Shown: one piece after another, positions 1 through 12,732 of the stretch
Layout: the number at the start of each line of letters is the position of its first letter
How positions within the stretch are numbered: position 1 is the first letter of the stretch
Assembly: GCF_040581485.1 (NCBI RefSeq)
Contig: NC_090129.1
Coordinates: 4,636,501-4,700,500, forward strand
Origin: Linepithema humile
Lineage: Eukaryota > Arthropoda > Insecta > Hymenoptera > Formicidae
Direction of reading: 5' to 3'
Length of the DNA: 64,000 bases
Notes under the pieces: generated by a model
The model's input: only the letters and a program-made list of their open reading frames with translations
The model's database searches: none
Told to the model about the DNA's origin: nothing
Made by a program: the position numbers and the translations under genes

Positions 1-3000
1 TTACTTTGGGAACTTCCTTGTTGCCAGAAACGTAACGTATCACGCTCGCGTCGCACCACCAGTTTCGCTTTGCTGCGACGTCACGTTTCCACTATCAGTC
101 ATTGTGTTCACCCCACTGGCAAAATTGGACTATTACCAATTTGTGCATATGTATGCGTGTGTGCCTTGCATTCGTTTAAAAGGCAGCTGAATTGCAAACA
201 TTGTGCGCAATTCTTTTTATTCTTACACAAATACGCCTGGAAATGATTTATATATTTATTTGTATTATTTTCTAATTGAAAATAGTAATAATATAAATAT
301 AATTTGATTAAAAAAAATATTAGTGCTTTAACTTCAGACTTTTAAAATGATGATATAATTAATGAAAAAGGTTTTATCGAGATGTATTATTATTAAAGAA
401 AAATGGAGATTTAAATTTTCTCGTATAGTCATAAAAGTGTACAGACGACTGTAAATGTCTTTGCTTAAAGATGGATATTGGAAAAAAAAGACTTCCAGAA
501 AATTACTATGATTAATGTTGCTTTGACTTCGAGGAACTCAAGTGACATTATATAACTTTCGAGAAAGATACATTACTCGGTAAAAAGAAAACCAAAGCAT
601 TAAATGCATGTGTATTTTGCATATGTCGGAAGAAAAATTTGACAATAAATAATAATTGATTCACGAAGACAATCTTTTCCTGAATAGATAATAAAAATTC
701 GGATTTGTCGTTTAAAATCTCGCTTTACACGTCATATAGGTATGTGTATTATCTCTATGACATAATAGACTTATTTTAAACCACATTTATTTTATACCAC
801 GTCGAAATTTATTACCCACAACCAGTCGTCGTTTTTTTTTCTGGTTACCGATTGCCAGGCTCGCTTGGACGGAAGTCTGATAATCGTATGTGCGTCAACA
901 ACATTCATGCTTGTGTGCGCTGCGCTGTTACGCAAGCCGAAGTTTTCAACCGTAAAGACTGGACCTCCGGATAACTACGAGGCTTCGGCTAAATCGATAA
1001 TCAAATATACATACTTGCGGCCGTTTCTGCATCGATAAGCGGCTAAAGAGTGACGCACACTAGGAGTATTTTCATTATAAGTTCTCCATTGATGCTTCCT
1101 CAAGTGCTTAAGAACTACTTTCGAAGAGTCCGCACGCTTCGTTGCAATTTCAGTCGCCGCATTGAAAAGTTACACGTTCTCTACGCAAGTTTCCTCACTT
1201 ATCAATAATTAATGATAAATATGCTAATAATAAATATTATGTGATTAACTTGCGTCGCAATTCCTATTCCTATCAAGAAGTTTATAATTACGATCGGGCA
1301 TTAAATAATATGATTACCTAAATATTGTTAGTAAAAGTGCGGAACTTCTTTTGCATAAAACATTTCGCAGTGGAAATTTGCAATTCACAGTATCTTTATT
1401 ACGCACTACTACTTATCATCGCTATCAGAGCATTTCTCGTATCTTAACGCGAAATTCTTTCTCAGCTAATAAACATTTTTGTAAAGAACTTCCGATGTAG
1501 ATATACAAGATGCATGTTGCAATCATCGCGGATGTGATGCATCCGAGATTCTTCCGCCTTTAAGAATTGAAACTCTTGAATATAAATATCGCGAAATGAT
1601 GCAGGAAATTGAAGCAACTCAGTTTTCACACAAACACACAAACACACGAATATGCCTACCACACTCGCGCGATCGGCTTGTGGAACAAATGGAGGACGCG
1701 CGACGATAATTTTAGACATTAGTCGCATTTCCCGTGTATGTCAGTGGGTTGCCTCATCTCGCGGGAACGCGTAAATGTGGACGGTGGTTTTCTCGCGATG
1801 TATACACGAGCGAATAGCGCGAAACGCGTGAGTGACCCTCTGAAACGGAAAAGGCGACGGCCGTGAAGGAATAGCGAAGCGTGTGCGTATGCATTACATG
1901 CGATGAAAAGCGGTCGATGATCTGCGAACATGTTTCTGCCAATCCTTTTACTACAATGTCAATGTCTATTACAAAATGTCGCCTACTGACGCGATAACGT
2001 CGCGCGAAGGAGAAGTAAAGTACTACTTGCAGATTCCTTCGTGATCGCGCTTGTCAAATTTGGCCACGGCTATTTAATTGCCTGGAGAATGTTGTTAATA
2101 TGCATTTATATAATAGGTTTTCAGAGTCTTGTTAAAATTTTTTATTTTTGCTCGATTTCACTTGTGAAATATATGGACGAGGAATTAAGAAATTATGAAC
2201 ATTTTGACGCGAACGAAAAGCTAGAAAGAGAAGCTATGTTGTAAAGAACATTAGAATGTGCGATATTTATTGTATTTAAAGAAATATCTAAACAAAGGAA
2301 AGAGAAGAGCGGGAAATAGAACATCCGGCACAAGGCTAACCGGAGAAGCGAGATGATAACTGCTAGTAGCACTTAAAAAATCAGAGATATCGACTGAAAT
2401 TGAATCATTCTGTCGTTCATAGTCCAAGCTATGTTACTTTATTATTTCACGTTATCGTTCATAAACTATGATTTAATAAATAGCAAAGTTCTATCTCTCG
2501 CGCGATACCACCGCGCGTTATCGCGAAGAATTATCGTCGGCTTGAATGTCTTATCGCTGATTAATTGCTATTTTCATTGACTCTAATATATTTCGCAATC
2601 TGGATAATAGTCAACTTTAAAAACATAAATCTTAGATTAGATAAGCACTTTTCTTAATCTGCCATTAGACAAAACATTCCGATAATAAAATAATTTTTTT
2701 ACATCACTGTAGTTATATTATTATCCGCGTCTCGATTGGGTTATCGCGTATTGTTACGCATAATAAATGCTTAATCGTGAAAATAATTTGCTGTGCAATG
2801 AACACGGTTGCAAAAAGTCGCGATTTGTTTTATAGTTTTGTCAGACGTTAGTCATTAATACACGATTCATGAATATAAATCTATCTGGTTGAATAACAGC
2901 GCCGGCTTACAGAAAAATAAGAAAACGTCATCGATCCTCAGAATACGGATATCGTCTTTTTTTCTCGTTGTTTCCTGTCCTTGGCCGTATCTCACCGCGC

Positions 3001-6000
3001 GCGAGAGTTCAATCGTCGGCTTTTCTTTCCTCCGAAAGATCGCTGTTCAACCTCGATGCCAGATGCATCCACTGTCTCGCGAGGGATGGCGGCAATCGTG
3101 AGATTGTACAAGGCTGCCCTCAAACCGGAATCTCTCTCTTTCGTTTTTTGAACGAGAGGGGAACTTAATCGGCTGTCCAGTAATTTTCCGAGCCTGATTT
3201 TAAGGTCCGAAGCGAGCCGTATAAAAACTACTTTCTATAAGTTATAGAACCTACAAACTAGTTTCTACAAGTTTTACTGTTATCTCGGTTCAAGATTTCA
3301 AACATTTTTTTCCTTTTAATCGTGTATTTCTTTTTGTCTTTCGTAATTTTTTCTAGAATTTAATACCTTTCCATTAGATTTACTTTAAATCAAAATTTAA
3401 CACGCAAACATAATTTTTGAACAAAATTTAAATAATTCATGTCTTGGAGATTAAATTTTTATGTTTTTAAATACAAATAAAACTAATTTATAGATATCAT
3501 AACGATTATAATTGCATATCAGACACTTGCTAAAGAATAAGTAATTAATGATACTGAAATAATTGCAACTTACGATAATTGTACTTTGCTATTGACACCG
3601 CTACATGTACGAGTCGTGGTGGCGTGATTAACATGAACTGCAACTATTTTTGGAAAAATATAATCGTTAAAGAAATACATGAGAGATTGAGAGAAACATG
3701 TTGATTCGATTGTCAACTTTTGCCCCTTGGATTACGGGACAAATTATGATTAGAAGAAAGGTATACACAGCGCCAAAAGTGATTAAATAACATTGCAGCA
3801 AAAATATTTTTCATCAAAACACACTTAAATATATATTATCAAGAATATTTAGCACTTGAATGTATCAAAAGTTTAAAATATTTTAAACTTCTGCATCTTT
3901 GCAGTGCGATAACTATTCAAGCGGCAAAAAAATTATTAATTTTGTAATTATATAAAGATAACAAAAACGTACGAAACTACGATTAGATGTTACTAAAAGA
4001 TTTATGTTGAAAATCTACACGAAAAAAATATGGAGTATCTTAATAACGATATCGTTCTATCATGAAGAAATCTGCTCGAAGAAATCTGCTAAAGCGGATT
4101 TTATTTTTAAAGTGTTATATATGACCGTAATCACACATTGTTTGTCAACGCGATGGCTAAAAAGTTCCACTTGAAAATGATCAAAAAGTTCCACTTGGAA
4201 ATCATGTTCGTGAATAACAACAATATCACCGATCTTTCCAACTTAATATTTAAGTGTTCATTAATTACAATGTTGTGCTGCATTTGACCTGATAGGTCGA
4301 GGTTATACATTTTTGATAAAGAGCAAACAGCCCAAAGGTTGTCAACAGTATCGTAATGTTATTTGTTAACATAAAATAACAGCGCGATAATAACGCGCAC
4401 TTAAATTATTCTTTTTTATTTCTCTTCAAAATTTGTGTTACGACAAATTTAGTGGTTTCTTTTTTTTTTCTTTTTTCTTTTTGATTTTATACACAATCTC
4501 AATTATCACGTTTAAATACTACAAATTTATATCATATTTTATCCGTATCTTTGATAAATATTAATGAAATAAATTATTAGAACATGTTAACATCAAGTCC
4601 TCATTATTTGCTGTCGAAAAAGTGACTTTTGTTTCATTTTACGCTCGAATCGAGAATGATTTTTTTTTTATCTGGACGCTTTCCTTAATCATAAGTCTAT
4701 TTATATTCTGAATCGCATTTTATAAGGTATCGGGTTGACTTTAGGTAGTAACGGGCTTCGCAAAAGTCAAAGGAGAAATATCATGAGTCGAAACGACGTC
4801 ATGCATTTTAAGTAAATTACGAACATAGTGAAAATGAAAAAACATGGAAGACTCAGAAGAAATAATCTTATTTAGAATACATATTTATACATTATGACAT
4901 TTTACTTGGACAGAGGTTTAATTTGTTTAATATAAAAAAAAGCTCATAAGATTAATAACCTCTGATTGCAAGATGAAATGACATTTTGTTTGACAATCCA
5001 AAAAATCTACAGCGTAAAACGCGTCTATTCTGGAACAATGCCAATTTAAAAAAATCAAATATAAATATTATTATTTGAGAATTATTTGCGGTGACCACAG
5101 TGGCGAAAGTGTTTTTAATAATGTATAAATGTTTAAAAGCAGATTCTATAAAATGGTTGTCGGCAATATTCGCAAATGTCGATTATTTTAATGGATGAGT
5201 TAATATCAATAAACGGAGATTGAAACCGGTGCAATTTCGATGCAATAGAGTAATCGAATTAATCTCCGCCGGTTTCGTTTAATCTCGTATCGAAAATCGG
5301 ATTCCATTTCGTAATTACACCGTTCCCAATCTCTGTTAGTGGGAGCCGGTAAATGTATCATCATATGTCATTCTTTCGCGTAGCTTCACGTGCATACCCG
5401 CTCACGTGACGAATTCTACAGTGCATACATGAGAGAAGAAAGGGAAGGCTTGCGAAAAAGGTGGGAGGTCGAAAGCAGTCTTGGCAAAGCTCATTAGTAT
5501 TACGTAATGTTGAACTCGGTTCTTAAAACCGAAGTCTTAGGGCACGGCGTATGCGAGCATGCCGCTGTTATAACATTCAGCGTTCAACACCCGCCGAGTG
5601 TATATCGTGCCAAGAGAGCGCGCATCGTATTCATTATGCGACATTACCATATTCGCGATTTATTCGCGCGTACTTCGTAATATGCCGGGGCAAAAAAAAA
5701 TATTAAAACCGCGCGTTTTATTATCATGCAAATAAATATTTAATACCGCGAAAATTGAAGAGCTAAACGTTGCGATTATCATGCTGATAAATCGCGGCAG
5801 AAATAAAGCTTAAATTTATTCACGAACCATTTGTCCATCGATGACAAGCGTAAAAACTATTTAATTATAGCATTCGTATAAGTAAGATTTATTAAAAAGT
5901 TTAGTTGCAAAACAAGATTAGATGCTTTTAGAAGCGCCGTTGAAACTCAAGTACAACATGCGCAATTAATAAATGCGCATTATTATTGCGTAATTAACAT

Positions 6001-6547
6001 TGTTTACGCACATTATTTCACACAACGCGTAATTTCGCGAAATTATCGCGCAAGTAACAATAAACTCCTACTTCATACATTCAGTTTATTTACTCGATAA
6101 ATGTAATTTAATTTAATTACGTGCCCAATAATTAAATTACATATTACAAACTTGAGCATTACGAAGGAATTACATGACATTGTATGGACAGTGACTATAA
6201 TGGCCATATTAATTAAAAGTAAACACGATCAAGAATACGGCAAATGTACTATCCGACTGCGATCTTGTAGCAACAGCAATCAACAGAGGATTCGATAGTA
6301 CTTTACTCATGCTAACCGCCACGATTTTCATCGACGAAGCCAGCAAGGGTTCGTCTAACCTCGGCAAGGTCGACGCGTTTCCTGCGGAACGTGTAGAACG
6401 CCTTCGAGGTTTCCCCCTCTTTTATCCAACTCTCCTTTTTCTCGTCCCTACCTTCGCACCATCCTCTTCTCTTCCTTTCGCCGCACCATTCGCTTAGTCT
6501 TCGTCGACTCGTCGATACAATGTCGTTTTTCCTGTTCCCTCTTCCTT

Positions 6548-6550
<3 letters not shown>
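1..6550. other. Intergenic DNA, no supported gene
   Basis: This AT-rich stretch has CpG-rich islands (near 900-1,000, 1,700-2,000, 2,900-3,200 and 5,400-5,700). Open frames on either strand stay below 90 codons, have no recognisable domain, and lie mostly where high CpG content lowers stop-codon frequency. I see no tRNA boxes and no splice-flanked exon series. Two small tandem duplications at 4,063-4,205 are listed separately. Confidence 0.6.
4063..4205. repeat. Two adjacent short tandem duplications
   Basis: A 13 bp unit (gaagaaatctgct) occurs at 4,063-4,075 and 4,078-4,090. About 70 bp further on, a roughly 24 bp unit containing aaaaagttccacttg occurs at 4,158-4,182 and again at 4,183-4,205 with a few differences. 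Both look like local slippage or repair duplications. Confidence 0.8.

Positions 6551-6598
<48 letters not shown>
6551..6598. repeat. (TC)24 microsatellite
   Basis: An uninterrupted TC dinucleotide run of 48 bp. Confidence 0.98.
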
Positions 6599-6604
<6 letters not shown>

Positions 6605-7861
6605 GTGGCGTCGGCGTGAGTTGTACTTTACGAAAATAACAGGGACGGCCTCCATCTAGTGACGTCAGCAACTCAGCGCCGTTTAATTACCAATTTAACA
6701 GCCGAATCAACTGGCTTCTTTTTGCACTATACGCAGTCGTCTACGAGTATAGCTTTCTTTTTTTTCACTTTTGTTTTTTAACAGTGTATCTTTATTTAGG
6801 AACGAATTTGGAACAAATTTTTTAAGACTTTTAAGATGCAAATTTTTTTCTTCTTCCTTCAATGAAAAGAATCTTCTTTCTGAAAATGACACAAGAATGT
6901 TATTTTGCCTTATTAATTACCATATATAAAAAAAATATGCTTGGTTATAAAAATTAAACAAAAAATCAAAAAGTAATTTCGGCACATTATTTGTTATTGC
7001 AGAATACTGGCTAAAAGTCTTTATGATTTGCATGTAAACTCTGATTCTATATACGTAGTAGAATACTTTTGTACGTGTGAGCGCAGGTTAAAAGCTGCAT
7101 ACTAATTTATGGTAATCGCTGCATTTAATATTGTAAATGCTGTGCAACATTAAACTGTTATGTTACAAAGGTTTGAAATAAAATGAAGTTCAAGGACTTC
7201 GATTAATGCAACGTGCGTTTCATAGCGATATAAATATTGTATAATCATATAAAACGAGTTGCATAATATTTCAAATTCTGATCTCCACGTGTTTGACAAA
7301 CAGATATCATTCATGTTCGAAACGTAGAATATATAAAAATTGATTTTGTAATATCGCCAGTAAATTCGGAGTTAATTTCTTTCCTTAAAGTTTTAATTGC
7401 AGGAGAGTCTTTTGCAACTGATGAATTTTCGATAATATTTCAATGAAATTTGTATTTGTATTCATATATTTTTACAGCACTATAATATTTTTTGAAAGAC
7501 GCTCTAGCGAAATAGATGCATGCGTTCAACTTTTAAATATACGATTCTTCAACTAATTAAGACATGTTTATGAGGGAATTATTTAGTAGAAAGATGATTA
7601 CTAGGTAGAAAAATAATTTGCTGCACTTGTGCGATAAGTCGTGCGTAAAAATTGAAAAAAAGGATACGACACGTGACGCGAGAGTGGGAATGTATCAGCG
7701 CGCTAGTCGGCGCACCGAAGATCAATGACCAATGACGTCATGGTTCGCGTTGCGAGTGGATGTAATCACTCGTAACCACACACGGGATCATCCACACGCG
7801 GCCCGCATATGCCGCGCGTATCGCGGTGAAATACGTAAGAGATGCTCGTTTCATCTCGGCT
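6599..7861. other. Intergenic DNA with two CRE palindromes
   Basis: No supported gene. Exact TGACGTCA palindromes occur at 6,660-6,667 and 7,733-7,740, the second in a CpG-rich block (7,670-7,850). Otherwise the sequence is AT-rich with short frames only. Confidence 0.55.
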
Positions 7862-8290
7862 ATTTTTCTCAAGCTACGGTTAAGTCCTGTCATTTTACTG
7901 TCAGCTAGTTCTTAGGTCTCCCCTTTCACTTATTTCTCTCTCGAATTTATTATGCATTCATATCACGCACTGCAAAATAATTCTCACGCGAGTAATTAGT
8001 TTGTGAAGTCTACATGATTTGCGATTCTCGGTCTCTCGCATCTCAATTTAGAAAAATTTTGGAAGTTCTCTCTTAATTTTTCTCAAGCTAAGTTAAGTCC
8101 TGTCATTTTGCTGTCAGCTAATTCTTAGGTCTCTCCTTTCACTTCCTCTTCTCTCGAATTTATTATGCATTTATATCACGCACCGCAAAATAATTCTCGC
8201 GCGAATAATTAGTTTGTGAAGTCTACGTGATTCGCGACTCTCTTGGTCTCTCTCGCATCCCAATTTAAGAAAATTTTGAAAATTTCTTAT
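7862..8290. repeat. ~214 bp tandem duplication, two copies
   Basis: Copy A is about 7,862-8,075 and copy B about 8,076-8,290. Both run through the same ordered landmarks: tttttctcaagcta, taagtcctgtcatttt, ctgtcagcta, cgaatttattatgcatt, tatcacgcac, gcaaaataattctc, ttagtttgtgaagtctac, and a closing caatttaagaaaatttt-like end. Copies differ by scattered substitutions and small indels, so the duplication is not recent. No reading frame is conserved and no target-site duplication is evident. Confidence 0.93.
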
Positions 8291-11200
8291 GTAAATTTTA
8301 TTTGAATGCTTATAATATTTCAAAATTTTGGATATTGTATTTTAGATTTGATCAAAAAATTTCTATAGGAAATTATTTAACATATTTCATAAATTCATTC
8401 ATATAACAAATGTATCTTTTTACATGTTAAATTACAAAACATTGCAATTAAATACAATTTATTCTTCCTACACACTGTATGTAGTTTATACCTTTGTACG
8501 AAGAAAGGTACATGTATGGATGATATTCTCATCACGTAGAGAATATTTCCATTCTGTGGACGTAATTTTATAGTCTACCGCAGTCTCAGTGAAAACCGGT
8601 CATTTACATGTAATCTACGCATAGATTATCTAAACTATTATTTCATACCAGTCCTGAGCATTTATGCACAAACAATGCAGTATGCGTGGGATATTCAAGG
8701 GAGAGCCTGTATGAAAGATATTGCGAATTAGATTTTTCCACCTACTTCAAAATTAGAGATGTGGCATTTCGTTATTCCGGCTATTTCAGACTCATCTTCC
8801 GCACTTCTCTTCGGTAAAAAGATAAAATTCTGTCACTGTGGCATCATTTTGCATGAGATATTTTCTTTCTTCCACTTCAAAGGGAATGCCGGCTTTAACA
8901 ATGTGCAATATTCGTTCATATCTCAAGTTATTGAAGATATTAAAGTCAAGCATGAGCTCTATAAATGTTGGTATTGAGAGGTATTGAAAGGAGTTCCAAG
9001 CTAGAAGGGAAAACTTGTAGCATAACATAAATAGATTAAGATGTTTCCATAACTATTTTTATAACGTGAAGTATTTTTAGAATTTTATTTAAAAATAATA
9101 ATCTCTTTACATTACAATTTTTACAGTAAGTTCAGGTTTAGGTTTATAAATTTGAAAATAGTTATATCTTTCGGTGGGATTAACTTGTTCTCTTTCTCTC
9201 TTTCTTTTCCTCCTTTCTTTTTTCAAACAAAACATGATGTTAACAATTTTAATTACCAGTGTTCATATCTGATATATGATTTAATTCTCTGTTATTATTT
9301 CGTGAGCGACCATGCGTCAGTGCAAAAAAAAAACTTTCTACTGCATTGTGTCTCTATCGCTTAATCTAACGCACTTAATGTTTTCGACATGACTACGGTG
9401 CCTCTCCACCATTTTCCATTGCAACATAATTATATGAAACAACATTTCATATGATGTAACAATAAATTGAAAAATGAGCTACAAGAACAGGTAGGAATCT
9501 CTTTACAAACAAAAAACGTAATCGATTCCTACGGTGTACATTTGTGTGTAATTCGTCTCGATAGCGTCTTCTTTAAATCGAAAAGCTAGAAAATCCGGGA
9601 GATACTATTTAAGCTATAATAGAACAATATATTGATTGAGTAATTTTCATTAATACTTCGATTATGTTTTAGCGACTTGCTTTATTTTCAAGCACAGCGC
9701 AATTGCTTCAATTTTATATATTGCGCAAATTTCGTTTTACTCCTGCATTTCGACGTACTTGGAACTTTTCATGCGTCGAGTGGTGAAACAATGACGAGCG
9801 CGATCTCCGGATGCATGCACGATCACGAAATCGAAACTCTCCGTTCGTGGCGTACATAACCGCCGATGCACCCGATGCACCGGCTGACGGCAGTCGGGTG
9901 CAACGACCCCTGTGGCACGAAACTGGGACATCCTCGGCTCTCCTACGACGTCGTCTCTACTGGTATACACAGTGACCCCGTTTTCCAGTTACGACGACGC
10001 TTCTACAACCGCGGCGTGAGTCGCGTTCAGACGAAGGCCGAATATTCATTTCGATTTTTGTCCTCCTCATCCGCCTTTTATTAACTCGTGAGTGGCAACC
10101 GTGGCGGCCAAGGACTCGAGCAATTCAGATTATTTTTCTGCCTTTGTCTGCGTATATTATATCTGTATATAAAAAAAGGAGACTATAAAGTTTTTCTCTG
10201 CGCATTAATACGCGAGAATTCAACATCAGAGCTCGAATCGAATTCTTTTGCACGGGCTTGATTCCTCGAATTTCGAAATCAGCTAATTATAAAAATATTT
10301 TAACACGTTGAAGATTTTTCTGAATTAAACTGCATAAATAAAGAATTTCGTGTTTTGAGATCAGATGAAAAGAATCTCAACAGACAAAAATAAATTTCTT
10401 TCAAACTAGAATTTTCATATAATTTGTTATTCTTGTAGTCTTATATTTTGAATAAAATATTACAACATTTGTCTCGAAAGAAAGTCAGTATTTCTTATTT
10501 GATATTTTCGATATCTCTCGCGTTTTCAAAGACGTTACGGAAAATCCGAAAAGTCTCCAAAGAATTTCTTCATCTTTTAAAGCTCACCTATTTCGCACTT
10601 GTGTGCGGTTCTAAGCTTTGGAAACGTTTACAGAATTCCTCTTGCGGCCAATATATTTAACGTCAAATATTTGGAATGTGTGAAAAAGATCAAATATCCT
10701 ATTATCTCTTTGTCTCCCACGAACGAAGTCCTCTACTTTAAATTTTATGAATACACTCAGCATCCGTTTAGTTTCGAGAAAATGGGTGAATTTTCGAGGT
10801 ATTTGAATAGATTGATTTTCTTTCTGACTCGTGACTCGACGGGTCAAACCGACCGACACAGCTGTCGATGTTCTTCTTTTTCATGCCGGTGTTTGCGGTC
10901 GATTCAGGCATCCCGGTGAAACTCGTGTCCACCCTCAGTAGCACTTCCGCATTGGTACGTGCCGGCCGAGTAGAACAGTAGCGCACGCTTTCAGACAATG
11001 ATGAATCGCAGTTTTTCTCCCGTGAGCGTGATATCCATTGCCATATCTCGGGATGTGCTGACTGCACCTTTGGGACCGATTATTCGCGCTCATCGACGTC
11101 ATACGGCAATAGTGTTTCCGCGAAATATAAAAGTCGACTCGGATAAAAGATGTCTCATAGCGCATTTCCCTTTTAGCTATTAATTCTTTAAGGATTTGTG

Positions 11201-12483
11201 TTCTAAAAAAATTGCATCTCAGAGTACGTGAATAAAGCTCGGTTACGCTTATATGTGCGTTGCTAAAAATCAGTAGAAATTTATCGCAAGTGCAACACTT
11301 GAATATTGCGCGTAATTATATACTTGCCATTCAATTAGATATTCCTTCATTCGCATATTGTTGCTCGCTTTGTTAAATCCGACACTGGCTGTAAACAGTC
11401 AAATATTTGAACACTCTTAGCTCGATGTATTTGTTTTGATATGTGGTCGAGCTCTCGCGTGCAGAAGCGGAAGGAAACTGCTTTATTCGGAGTTGTCAAA
11501 ACCTACGTCGCGTCGGGTGCTCGTCCAGCAAATTCAGGAAGGAGCGGACGAACGCGCGGCTACTAGTTGCACGCCATTTCGTTGCACGCAATGCTGCACC
11601 CACACTCGGCAGATTGCTGTTATTGGAATATTGGGCGGAAGCGCGAGCCGAATCTCACGTGTCCGCGGCAAGCGGATCTCTCGGCGTACGCCTACGCACA
11701 ATTGCTGAACGCAACATAACTGCGCTCTGCGTGCTACCGTGAACTACATAAATCCGCCGAACTCCACTCCGACGTCTTTCTTTCTCTCTTTCCCTTTCGG
11801 TCTCGTCTTGAAGTTTCGGATTACTCGGCAAAAATATTAATCACGGACAATAGAAAGAGGCATCCCCAATTTTGTTTTCTCTTCTGCTGACGCCAACGCC
11901 CTCGTTGGCTTCGCCGAGTTAATCAACGATGTCTAACGTCTAATGCTTTTTTTTTCCGAAAGACATTTCTACCGCGATTCCAAAGTACATTCACTTCTTA
12001 TCCCACAAAATTATGACGCTCAACTGTCTTAGTATCACGAACGAGAAAGTTCCGCAAACTATGCCGTCGTTAGCGATATACATGAATCACGTACGCTTAT
12101 AGCGTTCTATAGCATGTCATTTATCCCGTGCAACGCTATATGGACTCTATAGCCATGACCACTGCCTCGCGAGCTTCGCAATCTTACCCATATCTTGTGC
12201 GGCTTGTACGTCATTAATTTTTATTGCGCGCAATCATTTGACTTTTTGCTGCGCGATATGCATCGCGCGTGATAGATCTACGTTCTCCAATCTCCTCTCC
12301 GTAATTCTACACTCGGTATATTCGTGTTTTTCGGAGAAAATCTGGCTTATCAGCGAGATTAAAAAAGTTGTCCCCTTATCGATACCCGATACGACTTAAT
12401 CTTTCTTTCTCCCGCGAGCGAAAAATCTCTGCTGTTCGACAATATGTGTGTATACGTCCTTTAAAATATTACCAGATAAATAT

Positions 12484-12510
12484 ATATTTCTTTGCTAAGC
12501 AAAGAAATAT
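12484..12510. repeat. Perfect 12 bp inverted repeat, 3 nt loop
   Basis: Arms atatttctttgc (12,484-12,495) and gcaaagaaatat (12,499-12,510) are exact reverse complements around the loop taa. It could form a short hairpin or a cruciform. No gene flanks it, so a terminator or RNA role cannot be argued. Confidence 0.85.
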
Positions 12511-12708
12511 TGATTCCAAACAAATATTTATATTTTATTCGATAAACTCGTCTCTCGCTTGTTTCGCGGAGATTGAGCTTCGCTCCGTCGACTTTCTCCC
12601 GACTGTGAAATTGCTTCGACGTAATCCACCTTCTTTCGCGTACGCGGAATCGATCGCGAATGATATGCGCGAGACAACGCGATACTCGACATTAAATTGT
12701 CTCTCACG

Positions 12709-12732
12709 CCCCCCCCCCCCTCCCCTCCCCCC
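12709..12732. repeat. Poly-C tract, minus-strand G-quadruplex candidate
   Basis: A run of 12 C, then T, CCCC, T, CCCCCC. The complementary strand has three G-runs separated by single A residues, the longest able to supply two G-tracts, so it could form a G-quadruplex. It sits at the edge of a CpG-rich block. Confidence 0.8.

Noticed and set aside
590..606. accaaagcat resembling the 3' part of miR-79
   Set aside because: The paired miR-9 arm and a foldback are absent.
8792..9028. 78-codon minus-strand frame that reads like protein
   Set aside because: The opposite strand is equally open, there is no recognisable family, and no splice or poly(A) context. Kept only as a note.
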